From IMG/VR virus record IMGVR_UViG_3300034102_000864, positions 1-64,000 of that record: a stretch of 64,000 nt of DNA. One strand, written 5' to 3'. Below are positions 1 to 10,800 of this stretch, one piece after another (positions within the stretch are counted from its first letter, which is position 1; every line of letters starts with the position of its first letter). The position numbers and the translations under genes are program-made. The DNA comes from a virus. The notes beneath the pieces were generated by a model. That model ran no database searches. It saw only the letters and a program-made list of their open reading frames with translations, and was not told the DNA's origin.

Positions 1-1344
1 AATCAGTCACCTTATATTCAAAACTGCACTAACTTTATTCCAAACAGCATTGGAATGAAGATTGACGGTAAGCATTCGATTGGACCAACCAAGTCAATGG
101 TTCTTGACTCTTATACTCAATACAATCAAGGTGGTATAGGAGTTTCAATTACCAACGAAGGATATGCTCAGTTGGTTTCACTCTTCACAATTTGCCCAGA
201 TACTGCAGTCTTTTGTGGAAGTGGTGCTGCTTGTGATCTTACAAACTCTAATGCTTCTTTTGGCAACTATGGTCTTGTAGCAGATGGTGTAGGACCAAGA
301 AAGTATACGGGTATTGTAACAGTTGCGGCAGATGCAAATAGTGATAGATTTGTTTTAGATTTAAATACGACAACTTATAATGTATCAAATGCTGTTTATG
401 ATAACGTAAGTGGTGTTACGACAATCACTACTTCTGGTAATCATAACTTTTCTGTTGGAATGGGAGTCACGATTGCTGGACTTGGTTTTACTTGCCCATC
501 TGGACCAGGAATTGTTACATACCCAAGTGGTAATTATGGTTATGTTTTTGAAATTCAATCGGTTCCTGCCGCAAATCAATTAGTAGTTAATGTTGGTACT
601 TCAACTCTACCTCATACATATGTTTCTGGTGGAGCAGTAGCAATTAATGTTGTAAGACCTTTCGATGGGCAGGTTGTTTATTTTGATAACTTATATTATA
701 CGGTGAATAAAATTAGAGTGAGTGATGGTGGATCTGGATATGATTCGAGTCCAGTTGTTACAATTTCTGCACCTTCAAGTTCTTGGGGAGTTCAGGCAAC
801 AGCAGTCGCAGAAGTGACGAATGGAAATGTGACTGCAATTGAGATTGTTTCAAGTGGAAGAGGTTATACAACGGCACCAACAATTACAATTGCTGGTCCC
901 AATGTTGGGATAAATACAGCAACAGCAACTTTAGAATTACTACCTACTTATTATTCTATTCTAAGTTCAACTCCAGTTTCTGCTGGTATTTGTACAATTA
1001 CCGTAAGTGATAATGTTCCTTATGCAGTTGGTGTTGGTTCGACTGTTCCATTCTTTAAGCAAAGCAGAGTATTAGCATCTGGACATTCTTTTGAATATAT
1101 TGGTTCTGGTACAAATATTAATGGTGCTCTTCCAGCACAAGGTGGTGTTCCAATTCAAGATAATGAGGTTGATATGAGAAATGGTGGTCTAGTTGTTTAT
1201 ACCAGTACCGATCAATCTGGAAATTTCAGAATTGGTGAGGGTGTTGCAATTAACCAATTGACAGGAACTATTTCTGGTCGTTTTTATTCGAAGAGTTTGT
1301 TCTCTACAATGACACCATTTATTCTAGCATTAGGAGGAGAATAA
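1..1344 (+). CDS. Large beta-helix-type virion structural protein, C-terminal 447 residues (5' truncated by window edge)
   Basis: The frame is open from base 1, so the first in-window ATG (55) is not a real start. The N-terminal part visible here has a SPYIQN...SMV...GVSITNEGYAQLVS pattern followed by LTNSNASFGNYGL. This is the same module plan as the protein that begins at 61337, so the two are probable paralogues. Around residue 130 of this piece is a small beta domain of the type NHNFSVGMGVTI. Further on are two tandem SGY(D/T) units (DGGSGYDSSPVVTIS and SSGRGYTTAPTITIA), a motif recurring in other virion proteins of this window. The next gene starts 4 bases after the stop. The role is virion or tail surface protein by context; no enzymatic motif is seen. 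Confidence 0.85.
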   Translation, partial: NQSPYIQNCTNFIPNSIGMKIDGKHSIGPTKSMVLDSYTQYNQGGIGVSITNEGYAQLVSLFTICPDTAVFCGSGAACDLTNSNASFGNYGLVADGVGPRKYTGIVTVAADANSDRFVLDLNTTTYNVSNAVYDNVSGVTTITTSGNHNFSVGMGVTIAGLGFTCPSGPGIVTYPSGNYGYVFEIQSVPAANQLVVNVGTSTLPHTYVSGGAVAINVVRPFDGQVVYFDNLYYTVNKIRVSDGGSGYDSSPVVTISAPSSSWGVQATAVAEVTNGNVTAIEIVSSGRGYTTAPTITIAGPNVGINTATATLELLPTYYSILSSTPVSAGICTITVSDNVPYAVGVGSTVPFFKQSRVLASGHSFEYIGSGTNINGALPAQGGVPIQDNEVDMRNGGLVVYTSTDQSGNFRIGEGVAINQLTGTISGRFYSKSLFSTMTPFILALGGE

Positions 1345-1348
1345 AAGA

Positions 1349-1690
1349 ATGGCATTACCATTAAATGTATTTAAAACAGTTACAAAAGTTGCAACAACAA
1401 ATCCAGTAGGAATTTATACGGCACCGGTTGGATATACAGGGGTTGTTCTTTTAGCACAGGCAGCAAATGTTGGTGGTGGAACTCAAACAGTTTCTTTTTC
1501 ACATCAAAGAACAACTGCTGGAATTGCAGTTACTACAGAAATATTAAAGAGTTTTCCAATTTCTTCAAGTGATACTGCAAATCTTCTTGTAGGAAAACTT
1601 GTTCTTGAATCTGGTGATGTTCTTGTTTTGTCCGCAAGTAATGGAACTGATGTTAAATTTCTTGGCAGCATCTTAGAAACACTTAACTAA
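1349..1690 (+). CDS. Small beta-rich virion-associated protein (113 aa)
   Basis: Starts at ATG 1349, preceded by GGAGGAG within the end of the upstream gene. The composition is Val/Thr/Gly-rich with no Cys, and the hydrophobic pattern suggests a single beta-sandwich domain. It sits in an unbroken structural operon between the beta-helix protein and a giant fibre. It resembles the 120-aa protein at 7524 in size, composition and position, each lying next to a giant fibre, so the two may be related accessory or fibre-cap proteins. The family is not recognised and the function is unknown. Confidence 0.8.
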   Translation: MALPLNVFKTVTKVATTNPVGIYTAPVGYTGVVLLAQAANVGGGTQTVSFSHQRTTAGIAVTTEILKSFPISSSDTANLLVGKLVLESGDVLVLSASNGTDVKFLGSILETLN

Positions 1691-1705
1691 TAAAGTATCA
1701 ATCAA

Positions 1706-4700
1706 ATGGCAAAGTACACCAGTGGTAGACAGAAGAATCTAAAAGTTGGTATCGTATCATATAGTGAAAATCTTACTTCACTTGAGGTAGTTGGTAAGGT
1801 TGGTATTGGTACAACTAATGCTGGTGGGGGAAGTTTATATGTTGTTGGTGATAGTTATATAACTGGAATTTTAACTGCAAATAGAATTTTTAGTAATGTT
1901 TATGGTGAGGCAATTGGTGGTAATACTATTGTAGGTACTTCATTAAGTATTTCTGGTATAAGCACTCTTGGAGTCACTAGTGCTACTAACCTAACAGCAC
2001 AACAACTTAATGTTTCTGGTATTAGTACTTTAGGTGTTACTAGTGCTACTAACCTAACAGCACAACAACTTAATGTTTCTGGTATTACAACGACCAACAA
2101 CCTGAATGTAACTGGTGTTGGAACCTTCTTATCTGGAAATTTAAATATAAGAAACCCAGCAAATACTTTTGGTTATACGATTGCTGGTGGTGCAATTACT
2201 GCTGATAGAATTCTTACATTACCAGTCGTCACATCAAATACTGGTATTGCAGTAACTGGTTTAAACCAAACATTCACTGGAACTCAAACATTTTCGGGTC
2301 TTACTGTAACTGGTACATTTAACCATACTGGAGGAACTGGAACTCTTGCTAATAATGGGGCCGCAGCAGCAACAGCAAATATTGCTACTGGAGCACTTGC
2401 ATCTGGAATATCAAAAACAATCAACTTTGGTACTGGTGGTGCTTCTGGTTCCTTTACTCAAATCAATATTGGACCAATTTCTGGTGTTGGTACTGTTTTA
2501 GTTAATACTGGAACCAATTTGGGTATTGGTTCTGCAACACCAACATCAAAACTTGATGTAGTTGGTGATGCAAGAGTTTCTGGTATCGTTACAGCAACTA
2601 CTTTTGTTGGTGCTCTAACTGGAATAGCAGCATCTGCAACTCAACTTGTAACACCAAGAACTTTTGAAATCACTGGTGACGTTGTTGCTTCCGCCATTAG
2701 TTTTGATGGAACTGGTAGTGTATCATTAGCAGCTACCATTCAACCTAATAGTGTTGGTTTAGGAACTGATACTACTGGAGATTATGTTCAGACAGTTTCC
2801 GGAACCTCTAATCAAATCACCGTAACTGGTGGAACAGGTGAAAGTTCAACACCAACATTAAGTCTTCCCACAAACTTAATTGCTCCTGAAGATTTAACGG
2901 TTACAAGAGATCTTCAAGTTAATCGTAATTTAAATGTAAATGGAAATATTACGATTGGTGGATCAACAGCGTTTGTCAATGTTCAAGAATTAGTTGTTAC
3001 TGACCCTGATATTATTCTTGGATATAGAACTGATGCATTTGGTAATGATGTTTCTAACGATAATACTGCGAATCATGGTGGTGTTGCTCTTGCTTCAACA
3101 GAAGGAAATCCATTAGTTAATCTTGTTGTTGCTGGTATTGAAACAGCACCTGCCACATATAAGAAAATTATGTGGTTTAAGGAAGGCACCTTTGCCGGAC
3201 TTGGTACTGATGCTTGGTTAATTAACTATGCGGTTGGCATTGGATCAACACAGTTCCCTAATGGAACAAGACTTGCTGCTGGTAATGTTCAATTTACTCA
3301 AAATGATTTAGCAGTTGTAAGAAACATTAATGCGAGTGGTGTTGGTACTATTGCAAGACTGAATAGTACCAATGCCACTTTAACAAATATTAATTCAACT
3401 GGTGTCTCAACACTTGGAATTACTACATTCACAGGTGCCGTAAGTTTTGGAACTTCTGCTTACTTTGGTGATGGTAATAGATTATATTTTGGAAACACTC
3501 CATCTTTGGATATTTATCATTCATCTGGTGAATCTTACATTAGGGATATTGGTGCTGGTAATTTAAGATTAGAAACTAATGGTGCTGCAGTTGTTATTGC
3601 GACCACTTCAGGTGAATCTATGGGTTCGTTCATAAGGAATGGATCAGTAGAACTCTATTACGACAATGTAAAAGAATTTGAAACCACTGGATATGGTGCA
3701 ACGGTCTTTGGTATTCTTCAATCACAAGGACTTCAAGTTTCTGGTGTTTCAACATTAGGTATTACAACTACTACTAATCTAACAACCCAAAACATTAATA
3801 ACTCTGGTGTTACAACTACCAACTCTTTGAACATTGGTGCTACACAAGTCATTAGTTCTTCAAGAGAACTTCAAAATATTATTTCACTTGATGCCACAAC
3901 AACATCGACAATTGAAGCAGCAATTGCTAATGGACCTAATACTTTTACTGATTTAAGTGTTACTGGTGTTTCAACACTTGGAGTTACCAGTGCTACTAAT
4001 TTAACAGCACAAACTTTAAATGTTTCTGGTGTTTCTACACTTGGAATAACTACATTTACTGATTCTGTAAATTTTGGTTCTAATGCATTTTTTGGTGATA
4101 ATGATAATTTAAATTTTGGTGATGGTAATGATTTACAAATTTACCACAATGGGGATAATAGTTATATTGATGATGTTGGAACAGGTAATTTATACATAAG
4201 ATCTAATCAAACTGAAATACAAAAATATACTGGAGAAACAATAGCCCAATTCATAGCAGATGGTGCAGTAGGACTTTATTATGATAATGTAAAAGAATTT
4301 GAAACTACTGGGTATGGTGCTACTGTTTATGGAGTTTTACAATCTCAGGGACTTCAAGTTTCTGGTATCTCAACACTTGGAGTTACATCAACCACTAACT
4401 TAATAACACAACAACTGAATGTATCTGGTGTTGGAACCTTCCAATCTTCTGGATTAAAGATAGTTGGACAATCAACTTCTTTCCAATATTCCATTGTTGG
4501 TTCTGCGATTGCTGCAAACAGAAACCTTACATTACCTTTAATTACTAGTGATGATACTGTTGCGGTTCTTGGTACATCTCAATCATTTACTGCAGCACAA
4601 ACATTCTCTGCAGGAATAACTGCCACTTCTACTCTTACATTAAGTGGTTCAACTACAGGAACTCATGTATTTGGTAGCAACCAGACATCAGGAACTATAA

Positions 4701-7522
4701 CATTAGGTGGAACTGGTGGTACTGGTACAATTACTTTTGGTCGTTCTACTGCTTCCCAGACTACTAACATTCAATCAGGTGCATCTGGTGTAGGAACAAC
4801 CAAGACAATCAACTTTGGTACTGGTGGTGCTTCTGGTTCCTTTACTCAAATAAATATTGGACCAACTGCTGGAGTTGGTACTGTTGTTATTAACTCAGGA
4901 ACTAGACTTGGTATTGGATCTGCAATTCCAACAGCAGCACTTGATATTGCAGGAGACGCAAGAGTTTCTGGTGTTACAACTACCAACTCTCTGAACATTG
5001 GTGCTACTCAAGTCATTAGTTCTGCAAGACAACTTCAGAACATTTCTTCACTTGATGCTACAACAACGGCAACAATTGAATCTGCAATTGCTAATGCTCC
5101 TAATACCTTTACAGACCTTCGAGTAACTGGAATCTCAACCTTTACTAATGGACCTGTATTAATAGGAACCGCAACAACAACAGGCACTGCATCACAACCA
5201 CTTCAAGTAACTGGTGGTGCTTATATTTCTGGTAATACCGGTATAGGAACCACAACACCAACATCAACACTTACAGTTCAGGGTGATGCAAGAGTTTCTG
5301 GTGTTACAACTACCAACTCTCTGAACATTGGTGCTACTCAAGTTATTAGTTCAGCAAGACAACTTCAGAATATTGCTTCACTTGATGCTACGACAACGGC
5401 AACAATTGAATCTGCAATCGCTAATGCTCCTAATACTTTTGCCGATCTAAATGTTACAGGCATCACTACTCTTGGAATCACTAGTGCCACTAACTTAACA
5501 GCACAACAACTGAATGTTTCTGGTGTTTCGACAATATCAGTCAATAGTTCTATTGACGCATTAAGAATTACTCAACTTGGAACTGGAAATGCTCTGGTAG
5601 TTGAAGATTCTACAAATCCTGATGTAACTCCTTTTGTTGTAACTAGCTCTGGTTCTGTTGGCATTGGAACTACAGATCCAACTGATAAGTTAGAGGTGGT
5701 TGGTAGGGTTAAAATTGGTGCAGTTGGACTAAACAACGCATTTAATATAAGAAGACCAACTGATGGTGCAGATGGGATAACAATTGGATTTGCTGCGACT
5801 GATAGTAGTAGTGAGGCAAGTTTTAAACACGGTAGTGGAAGTGGTTATTATACTATTCAGTTAAATGGAACTGGTGGAGAACAAGGTAATGGATTTAATG
5901 AGAAGTTTAGATTTACAAGTGCCGCACGACTGGGTATTGGTAAATCAAATCCTTCTGCTGAACTTGATGTTTTTGGTGGTGCTAATTTTACCAACAGAGT
6001 ATTAATAGGTTCTGCAACCTCTACTGGAACTGCATCACAAGCACTTCAAGTTACTGGTGGTGCTTATGTTTCTGGTAATCTTGGAGTTGGTGTTACAAAT
6101 CCAGCATCAAATACACAAGTTGCAATTGCTGGAACATTAGGTATTAGTGAAGTCGGAGTTAATGGAACCAGAACATTATTCACATCAAGTGGTGGTGGAT
6201 TTGTATTAAATCATAACGATAATAGCAATATTAATATTCAATCACAAGGTTCAAATAGACTTGCTTATCAATTCTCAAATAATAGTTGGACTATTCCTGC
6301 TAATGGAACTGCATTGCTTATAGGAGCAGGTGCCACAACAGGAACAGCAAACCAATTACTTCGTGTAGAAGGTGGTGCTTATGTTTCTGGTAATCTTGGA
6401 GTAGGATCTACAAATCCAACATCAGCACTTACAGTTCAGGGTGATATAAGAGTTTCTGGTGTCATAACTGCATCGCAGTTCATTAGATCTGGTGGAACCT
6501 CATCACAATTCCTTAAAGCTGATGGTTCTGTTGATTCCTCGACATATTTAACTGCAGAGTCTGACACTTTAAATACCGTTACAAACAGAGGTAATAGTAC
6601 TACTAATGGTATTTCCGTTGGAGTATTGACTGCAACTGGTATTCAAGGTATTGGAATTTATTCTGGGGGGAATCTAGTAACATCTGGTGTTATTACGGCA
6701 CTGAATTTTGTTGGAACAGGTAATACGTTTGCAGTTGTTGGAAACAGAATTGATATCAGCATTTCTAGCAGTAATGCTACGAGTGGATATGCTTCAACTG
6801 CTGGTATAGCAACCTATGCAACATCAGCAGGTGTTTCAACAAATCTCAAGGGTGGTCTTGCTGGTAATATTCCTTATCAGTCTGCAGCAGATACCACAGT
6901 ATTCTTAACAAACGGTGCTTCTGGAACAATACTTCAATCTAATGGAGTTGGTAATGCTCCTACTTGGGTTCCTGCTGCTCCTGCTAATGCTATTACTGGA
7001 TTGACAATAAGAGATGAAGGAACTCTTGTTGGAGGTGCAAACAGTGTTTCTCAATTAAACTTTGTTGGTAATATTGTTTCTGTTGCATCTACGGCAGGTA
7101 TTGCTACAATTACATTTGTTTCACCTGGAGTTACAAGAAATGTAAGTACACACACAGCAACCGCAGGTCAAACATCATTCTCTGCAACTTATGAAGTTGG
7201 TTATGTTGATGTTTATCTTAATGGTGCTAAACTCAGTGGAACACAATATACTGCAACAAATGGAACAACAATTGAGTTAATTGAAAGTGCTTCATTAGAT
7301 GATATTGTAGAAATTATTGGATTAAGTAATATTAATATTGTTGGACCTGGAGTTGGAATAGCAACAGCAGGTGGAACTGTAGGAACTGGAGTAACTTTAT
7401 TTGATTTCAGAGGATCAGGAATTTCTACAGTTGCAGTTACTTCAGGTGTAGCAACAATAAATATAACAGGTGGAAGTTCTACTCCAGATATAAGTCCAGT
7501 AATGATGTCTATGATTTTCTAA
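1706..7522 (+). CDS. Giant mosaic tail-fibre-like protein (1938 aa)
   Basis: Built from repeated fibre modules. These include SGISTLGVTSATNLTAQQLN units, GIGTTNP-type units, TASQPLQVTGGAYVSGN units, and two copies of a roughly 95-residue block containing (L/Q)IYH...SYI.D.G.GNL and YYDNVKEFETTGYGATV. Residues about 318-547 are nearly duplicated in the 1361-aa fibre at 11163. The N-terminus contains GVGIGTTN and the segment TGILTANRIFSNVYGE, also present in the 11163 protein, suggesting a common anchor. Such glycine/serine/threonine-rich repeats are typical of trimeric phage fibres. The C-terminus has a short globular region (VGYVDVYLNGAKLSGTQY), a motif common in phage fibre tips. Receptor binding is inferred, not shown. 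Confidence 0.85.
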   Translation: MAKYTSGRQKNLKVGIVSYSENLTSLEVVGKVGIGTTNAGGGSLYVVGDSYITGILTANRIFSNVYGEAIGGNTIVGTSLSISGISTLGVTSATNLTAQQLNVSGISTLGVTSATNLTAQQLNVSGITTTNNLNVTGVGTFLSGNLNIRNPANTFGYTIAGGAITADRILTLPVVTSNTGIAVTGLNQTFTGTQTFSGLTVTGTFNHTGGTGTLANNGAAAATANIATGALASGISKTINFGTGGASGSFTQINIGPISGVGTVLVNTGTNLGIGSATPTSKLDVVGDARVSGIVTATTFVGALTGIAASATQLVTPRTFEITGDVVASAISFDGTGSVSLAATIQPNSVGLGTDTTGDYVQTVSGTSNQITVTGGTGESSTPTLSLPTNLIAPEDLTVTRDLQVNRNLNVNGNITIGGSTAFVNVQELVVTDPDIILGYRTDAFGNDVSNDNTANHGGVALASTEGNPLVNLVVAGIETAPATYKKIMWFKEGTFAGLGTDAWLINYAVGIGSTQFPNGTRLAAGNVQFTQNDLAVVRNINASGVGTIARLNSTNATLTNINSTGVSTLGITTFTGAVSFGTSAYFGDGNRLYFGNTPSLDIYHSSGESYIRDIGAGNLRLETNGAAVVIATTSGESMGSFIRNGSVELYYDNVKEFETTGYGATVFGILQSQGLQVSGVSTLGITTTTNLTTQNINNSGVTTTNSLNIGATQVISSSRELQNIISLDATTTSTIEAAIANGPNTFTDLSVTGVSTLGVTSATNLTAQTLNVSGVSTLGITTFTDSVNFGSNAFFGDNDNLNFGDGNDLQIYHNGDNSYIDDVGTGNLYIRSNQTEIQKYTGETIAQFIADGAVGLYYDNVKEFETTGYGATVYGVLQSQGLQVSGISTLGVTSTTNLITQQLNVSGVGTFQSSGLKIVGQSTSFQYSIVGSAIAANRNLTLPLITSDDTVAVLGTSQSFTAAQTFSAGITATSTLTLSGSTTGTHVFGSNQTSGTITLGGTGGTGTITFGRSTASQTTNIQSGASGVGTTKTINFGTGGASGSFTQINIGPTAGVGTVVINSGTRLGIGSAIPTAALDIAGDARVSGVTTTNSLNIGATQVISSARQLQNISSLDATTTATIESAIANAPNTFTDLRVTGISTFTNGPVLIGTATTTGTASQPLQVTGGAYISGNTGIGTTTPTSTLTVQGDARVSGVTTTNSLNIGATQVISSARQLQNIASLDATTTATIESAIANAPNTFADLNVTGITTLGITSATNLTAQQLNVSGVSTISVNSSIDALRITQLGTGNALVVEDSTNPDVTPFVVTSSGSVGIGTTDPTDKLEVVGRVKIGAVGLNNAFNIRRPTDGADGITIGFAATDSSSEASFKHGSGSGYYTIQLNGTGGEQGNGFNEKFRFTSAARLGIGKSNPSAELDVFGGANFTNRVLIGSATSTGTASQALQVTGGAYVSGNLGVGVTNPASNTQVAIAGTLGISEVGVNGTRTLFTSSGGGFVLNHNDNSNINIQSQGSNRLAYQFSNNSWTIPANGTALLIGAGATTGTANQLLRVEGGAYVSGNLGVGSTNPTSALTVQGDIRVSGVITASQFIRSGGTSSQFLKADGSVDSSTYLTAESDTLNTVTNRGNSTTNGISVGVLTATGIQGIGIYSGGNLVTSGVITALNFVGTGNTFAVVGNRIDISISSSNATSGYASTAGIATYATSAGVSTNLKGGLAGNIPYQSAADTTVFLTNGASGTILQSNGVGNAPTWVPAAPANAITGLTIRDEGTLVGGANSVSQLNFVGNIVSVASTAGIATITFVSPGVTRNVSTHTATAGQTSFSATYEVGYVDVYLNGAKLSGTQYTATNGTTIELIESASLDDIVEIIGLSNINIVGPGVGIATAGGTVGTGVTLFDFRGSGISTVAVTSGVATINITGGSSTPDISPVMMSMIF
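1951..2094 (+). repeat. 63-bp tandem duplication in fibre gene
   Basis: Two adjacent copies of a 63-bp unit encode 21 residues each (STLGVTSATNLTAQQLNVSGI). The second halves of the two copies are essentially identical at nucleotide level, which points to recent unequal recombination inside the fibre gene. Diverged copies recur at about 3965-4030, 5460-5525, 11850-11915 and 12165-12230. Confidence 0.8.
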
Positions 7523-7523
7523 A

Positions 7524-7886
7524 ATGGCAGCACCAAATCTTAAAAATCCAAATACAATCACCGGTATTACTTCAAGTGTAAGTATTAATACTGCATCAAT
7601 TACTGGTATTCTCACTAATACTGCGAATAGTAATAAAGTCTTCAAAATTAATACTATTTTTGCCGCAAATGTAGGGACGACAACTGCTACTAATGTAAGT
7701 ATCAGTGTTTTGAGAGGTGGAACTGATGTGTATCTTGCAAAATCAATATCAGTCCCTGTCGGAACAACTCAAATAATATCAACGAAAGAGACATATTTTT
7801 ATCTTGAAGAAAACGTTGGAATTAGGGGGCAGGCATCTTCTGCTAATACCATTGATGTGACAATTTCTTATGAGGAGATTTCATAA
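7524..7886 (+). CDS. Small beta-rich structural protein (120 aa)
   Basis: ATG is one base after the stop of the giant fibre; its own stop overlaps the next start (7886). The N-terminal half is Thr/Ser/Ile-rich and the C-terminal half has alternating hydrophobic residues ending in VTISYEEIS, consistent with a small beta-sandwich. It resembles the 113-aa protein at 1349 in scale and composition. Probably a virion accessory protein; the function is not recognised. Confidence 0.75.
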   Translation: MAAPNLKNPNTITGITSSVSINTASITGILTNTANSNKVFKINTIFAANVGTTTATNVSISVLRGGTDVYLAKSISVPVGTTQIISTKETYFYLEENVGIRGQASSANTIDVTISYEEIS

Positions 7887-10800
7887 TGGTTAGAAAACTG
7901 ATAGGAAATGCTAATCAAATATCAGGTATCTATGAACTTGATGATAGTGCTTCTTTATCCAATAAATTAGATAATTTAAGTAGGTATGTTTATGATAACA
8001 AATCAACTCCTCTTATTCCGGGAAACATAGGTAATATTACTGATTTATACATTTCACCAGACGAAACAAAACTTTATGTAATAGATTCATCTGCTGATAC
8101 AATTTATCAAAATTCTCTTTCTGATGGTTATATATTTTCAGATTATAATAATCTAAAATCATTTTTGTTGTCTGGTCAAGACGGATCACCACAAGGGGTC
8201 TATATTGGTGCTGCTGGAACGGCAATGTATATCGTTGGAAACACAAATGATACAATCTATCAGTACACCTTAAGTACTGCATATGATGTTTCTACGATAT
8301 CTTATTCGGGCATATCATCACTTATATCGGCAAGAGAAACGAATCCAACAGATATAACTTTTAGTGATGATGGCACTAAGGTTTATGTTGTAGGTCAAAC
8401 TGCTGCTGGCGCTGGATTGATTTCTTTGGGAGAATATGTTCATCAATTTAACTTAACCACTGCCTGGAATGTTGGTACTGCTGGATACTCTACAAGTTTT
8501 TATGTAAATCCCCAAACTTCTACAGCACCAAATGGTCTTACTATTGGTGCTGGTGGTACTGCAATGTACGTGAATAACTCCACCACTGTGTACCAATATA
8601 CCTTAGGAACTGCTTGGCAAGTCAATACTGCTTCTTATACGAATAAGTCTCTTCTTGTAAGTGGTCAAGACACAACCCAGTCATCAATTTATTTTAAAGA
8701 TGATGGTACTAAGCTTTATACTGTAGGTGCAATTAATGACAACGTATATGAATATTCTCTAGGTATTCCGTGGGACATTAGTACCGCATCTTATGATACT
8801 GAGTTCTTTTATGTCGGTGCTCAGGATGCAACATCAACAGGACTTTATATTGCCCCCGATGGAAAAAACGTTTATGTTACGGGATCTACTAGCAGTAGAG
8901 TTAATCAATATCCTTTGAGAACTGCGTGGGATCTTAAAACGGTTGATGTTACACCATCTCTTTTTATAGGATTTTTGGAAGGTACTGCACAATCACTTTA
9001 TTTCAAACCTGATGGCACTTCAGTTTATATTTTAGGATCCGTTGGAGATAGAATTTATCAAATTCCATTAAATACTCCTTGGGACCTTAGAACTTCTGGA
9101 ATATCATCTATAAGTGCCTATCCTGTTGCTGCTCAAGACATAACATCAGTAGGAGTTTACATTGGTGCTGCTGGAACTGCTATGTATATCGTTGGATCCA
9201 CAAGTGACACGATTTATCAATATACCTTAGGAACTGCATATGATGTTTCTACAGCATCTTATTCTGGTATATCATCTGTTATATCTGCAAGAGAAACGGA
9301 TCCAACAGATATAACTTTTAGTGATGATGGCACTAAGGTTTATGTTGTGGGTCAAACTGGTGTTGGTTTACCCGTTGCTTCAGGAGAATATGTTCACCAA
9401 TTTAACTTAAGCACTGCCTGGAATGTTGGTACTGCAGGTTACTCAACAAGTTTTAATGTCAGTCAAGAATCAGCACCAACAGGAGTTTATATTGGTGCTG
9501 CGGGCACAGCAATGTATGTAGTTGGAACCGCAAATGATACAGTATATCAATACACATTGGGGACTGCCTGGCAAGTCAATACTGCTTCTTATACAAATGT
9601 AAGTTTTTCTATAAATACTCAAGATGCTGGCCCACAATCAATTTATTTTAAAGATGATGGGACCAAGATGTATATGTTGGGATCTACCAATGATGCCATA
9701 CATCAATATTCTCTAAGCACTGCTTGGAATGTTAGCACTGCATCTTATGAGAATAAGAGTCTTTATGTTGGAGCACACGAAGGAACATCAAATGGACTTT
9801 ATTTCAGTCCTGATGGTACAAGTATTTATATAGTTGGATCTGGCAATGATAGGGTTGTTAGATATCCACTTTCTACTGCTTGGGATATTTCTACTTGGGT
9901 TCAATCGTTTTATGTTGGAACTCAAGAAACAGTACCAAATGCAATTTACTTTAAACCTGATGGAACTATAGTTTATATATTGGGAACTTCTCAAGATACA
10001 ATTTTTCAATATTCTTTAACCACACCTTGGGATCTTACTACAGCATCTTATACTAACAAGAGTTTTTCTATCACACTTTTTGAGGTAACACCAACAGGTC
10101 TTCATTTTAGCAGTGATGGAACTAGAGTTTATGTTGTGGGTAATACTAATGATAGAGTTCATTTATTTAAATTAGCAACTGCGTGGGATATTAGTACTGC
10201 ATTTAATCCTTACAATATTAAGAGTTTTTCTGTTAATTCTCAAGACACTTCACCACAAGGGGTCTATATTGGTGCTGATGGCACGGCAATGTACATAATG
10301 GGAGATACTAATAATACAATCTATCAGTACACCTTAGGTACTGCATATGATGTTTCTACAGCATCTTATTCGGGAATATCTTCTAATATAACCACAAGAG
10401 AAACTGTTCCACAAGATCTAACTTTTAGTGATGATGGCACTAAGGTTTATGTTGTAGGTCAAGCTGCTGCTGGCGCTGGACTAATTGCGGGTGCCGAATA
10501 TGTTCATCAATTTAATTTAACCACTGCCTGGAATGTTGGTACTGCTGGATACTCTACAAGTTTTTATGTGACTACTCAAACTAGTTCAACACCAGCTGGT
10601 CTTACTATTGGTGCTGGTGGTACTGCAATGTATGTCAATAATAGCTCTAACGTTTATCAATATACCTTAGGAACTGCTTGGGAAGTCAATACTTCTTCTT
10701 ATACAAGTAAGACTTTTGTTATAAGTACTCAAGATGCTGGCCCACAATCAATTTATTTTAAAGATAATGGAACCAAGATGTATATGTTGGGATCTATCAA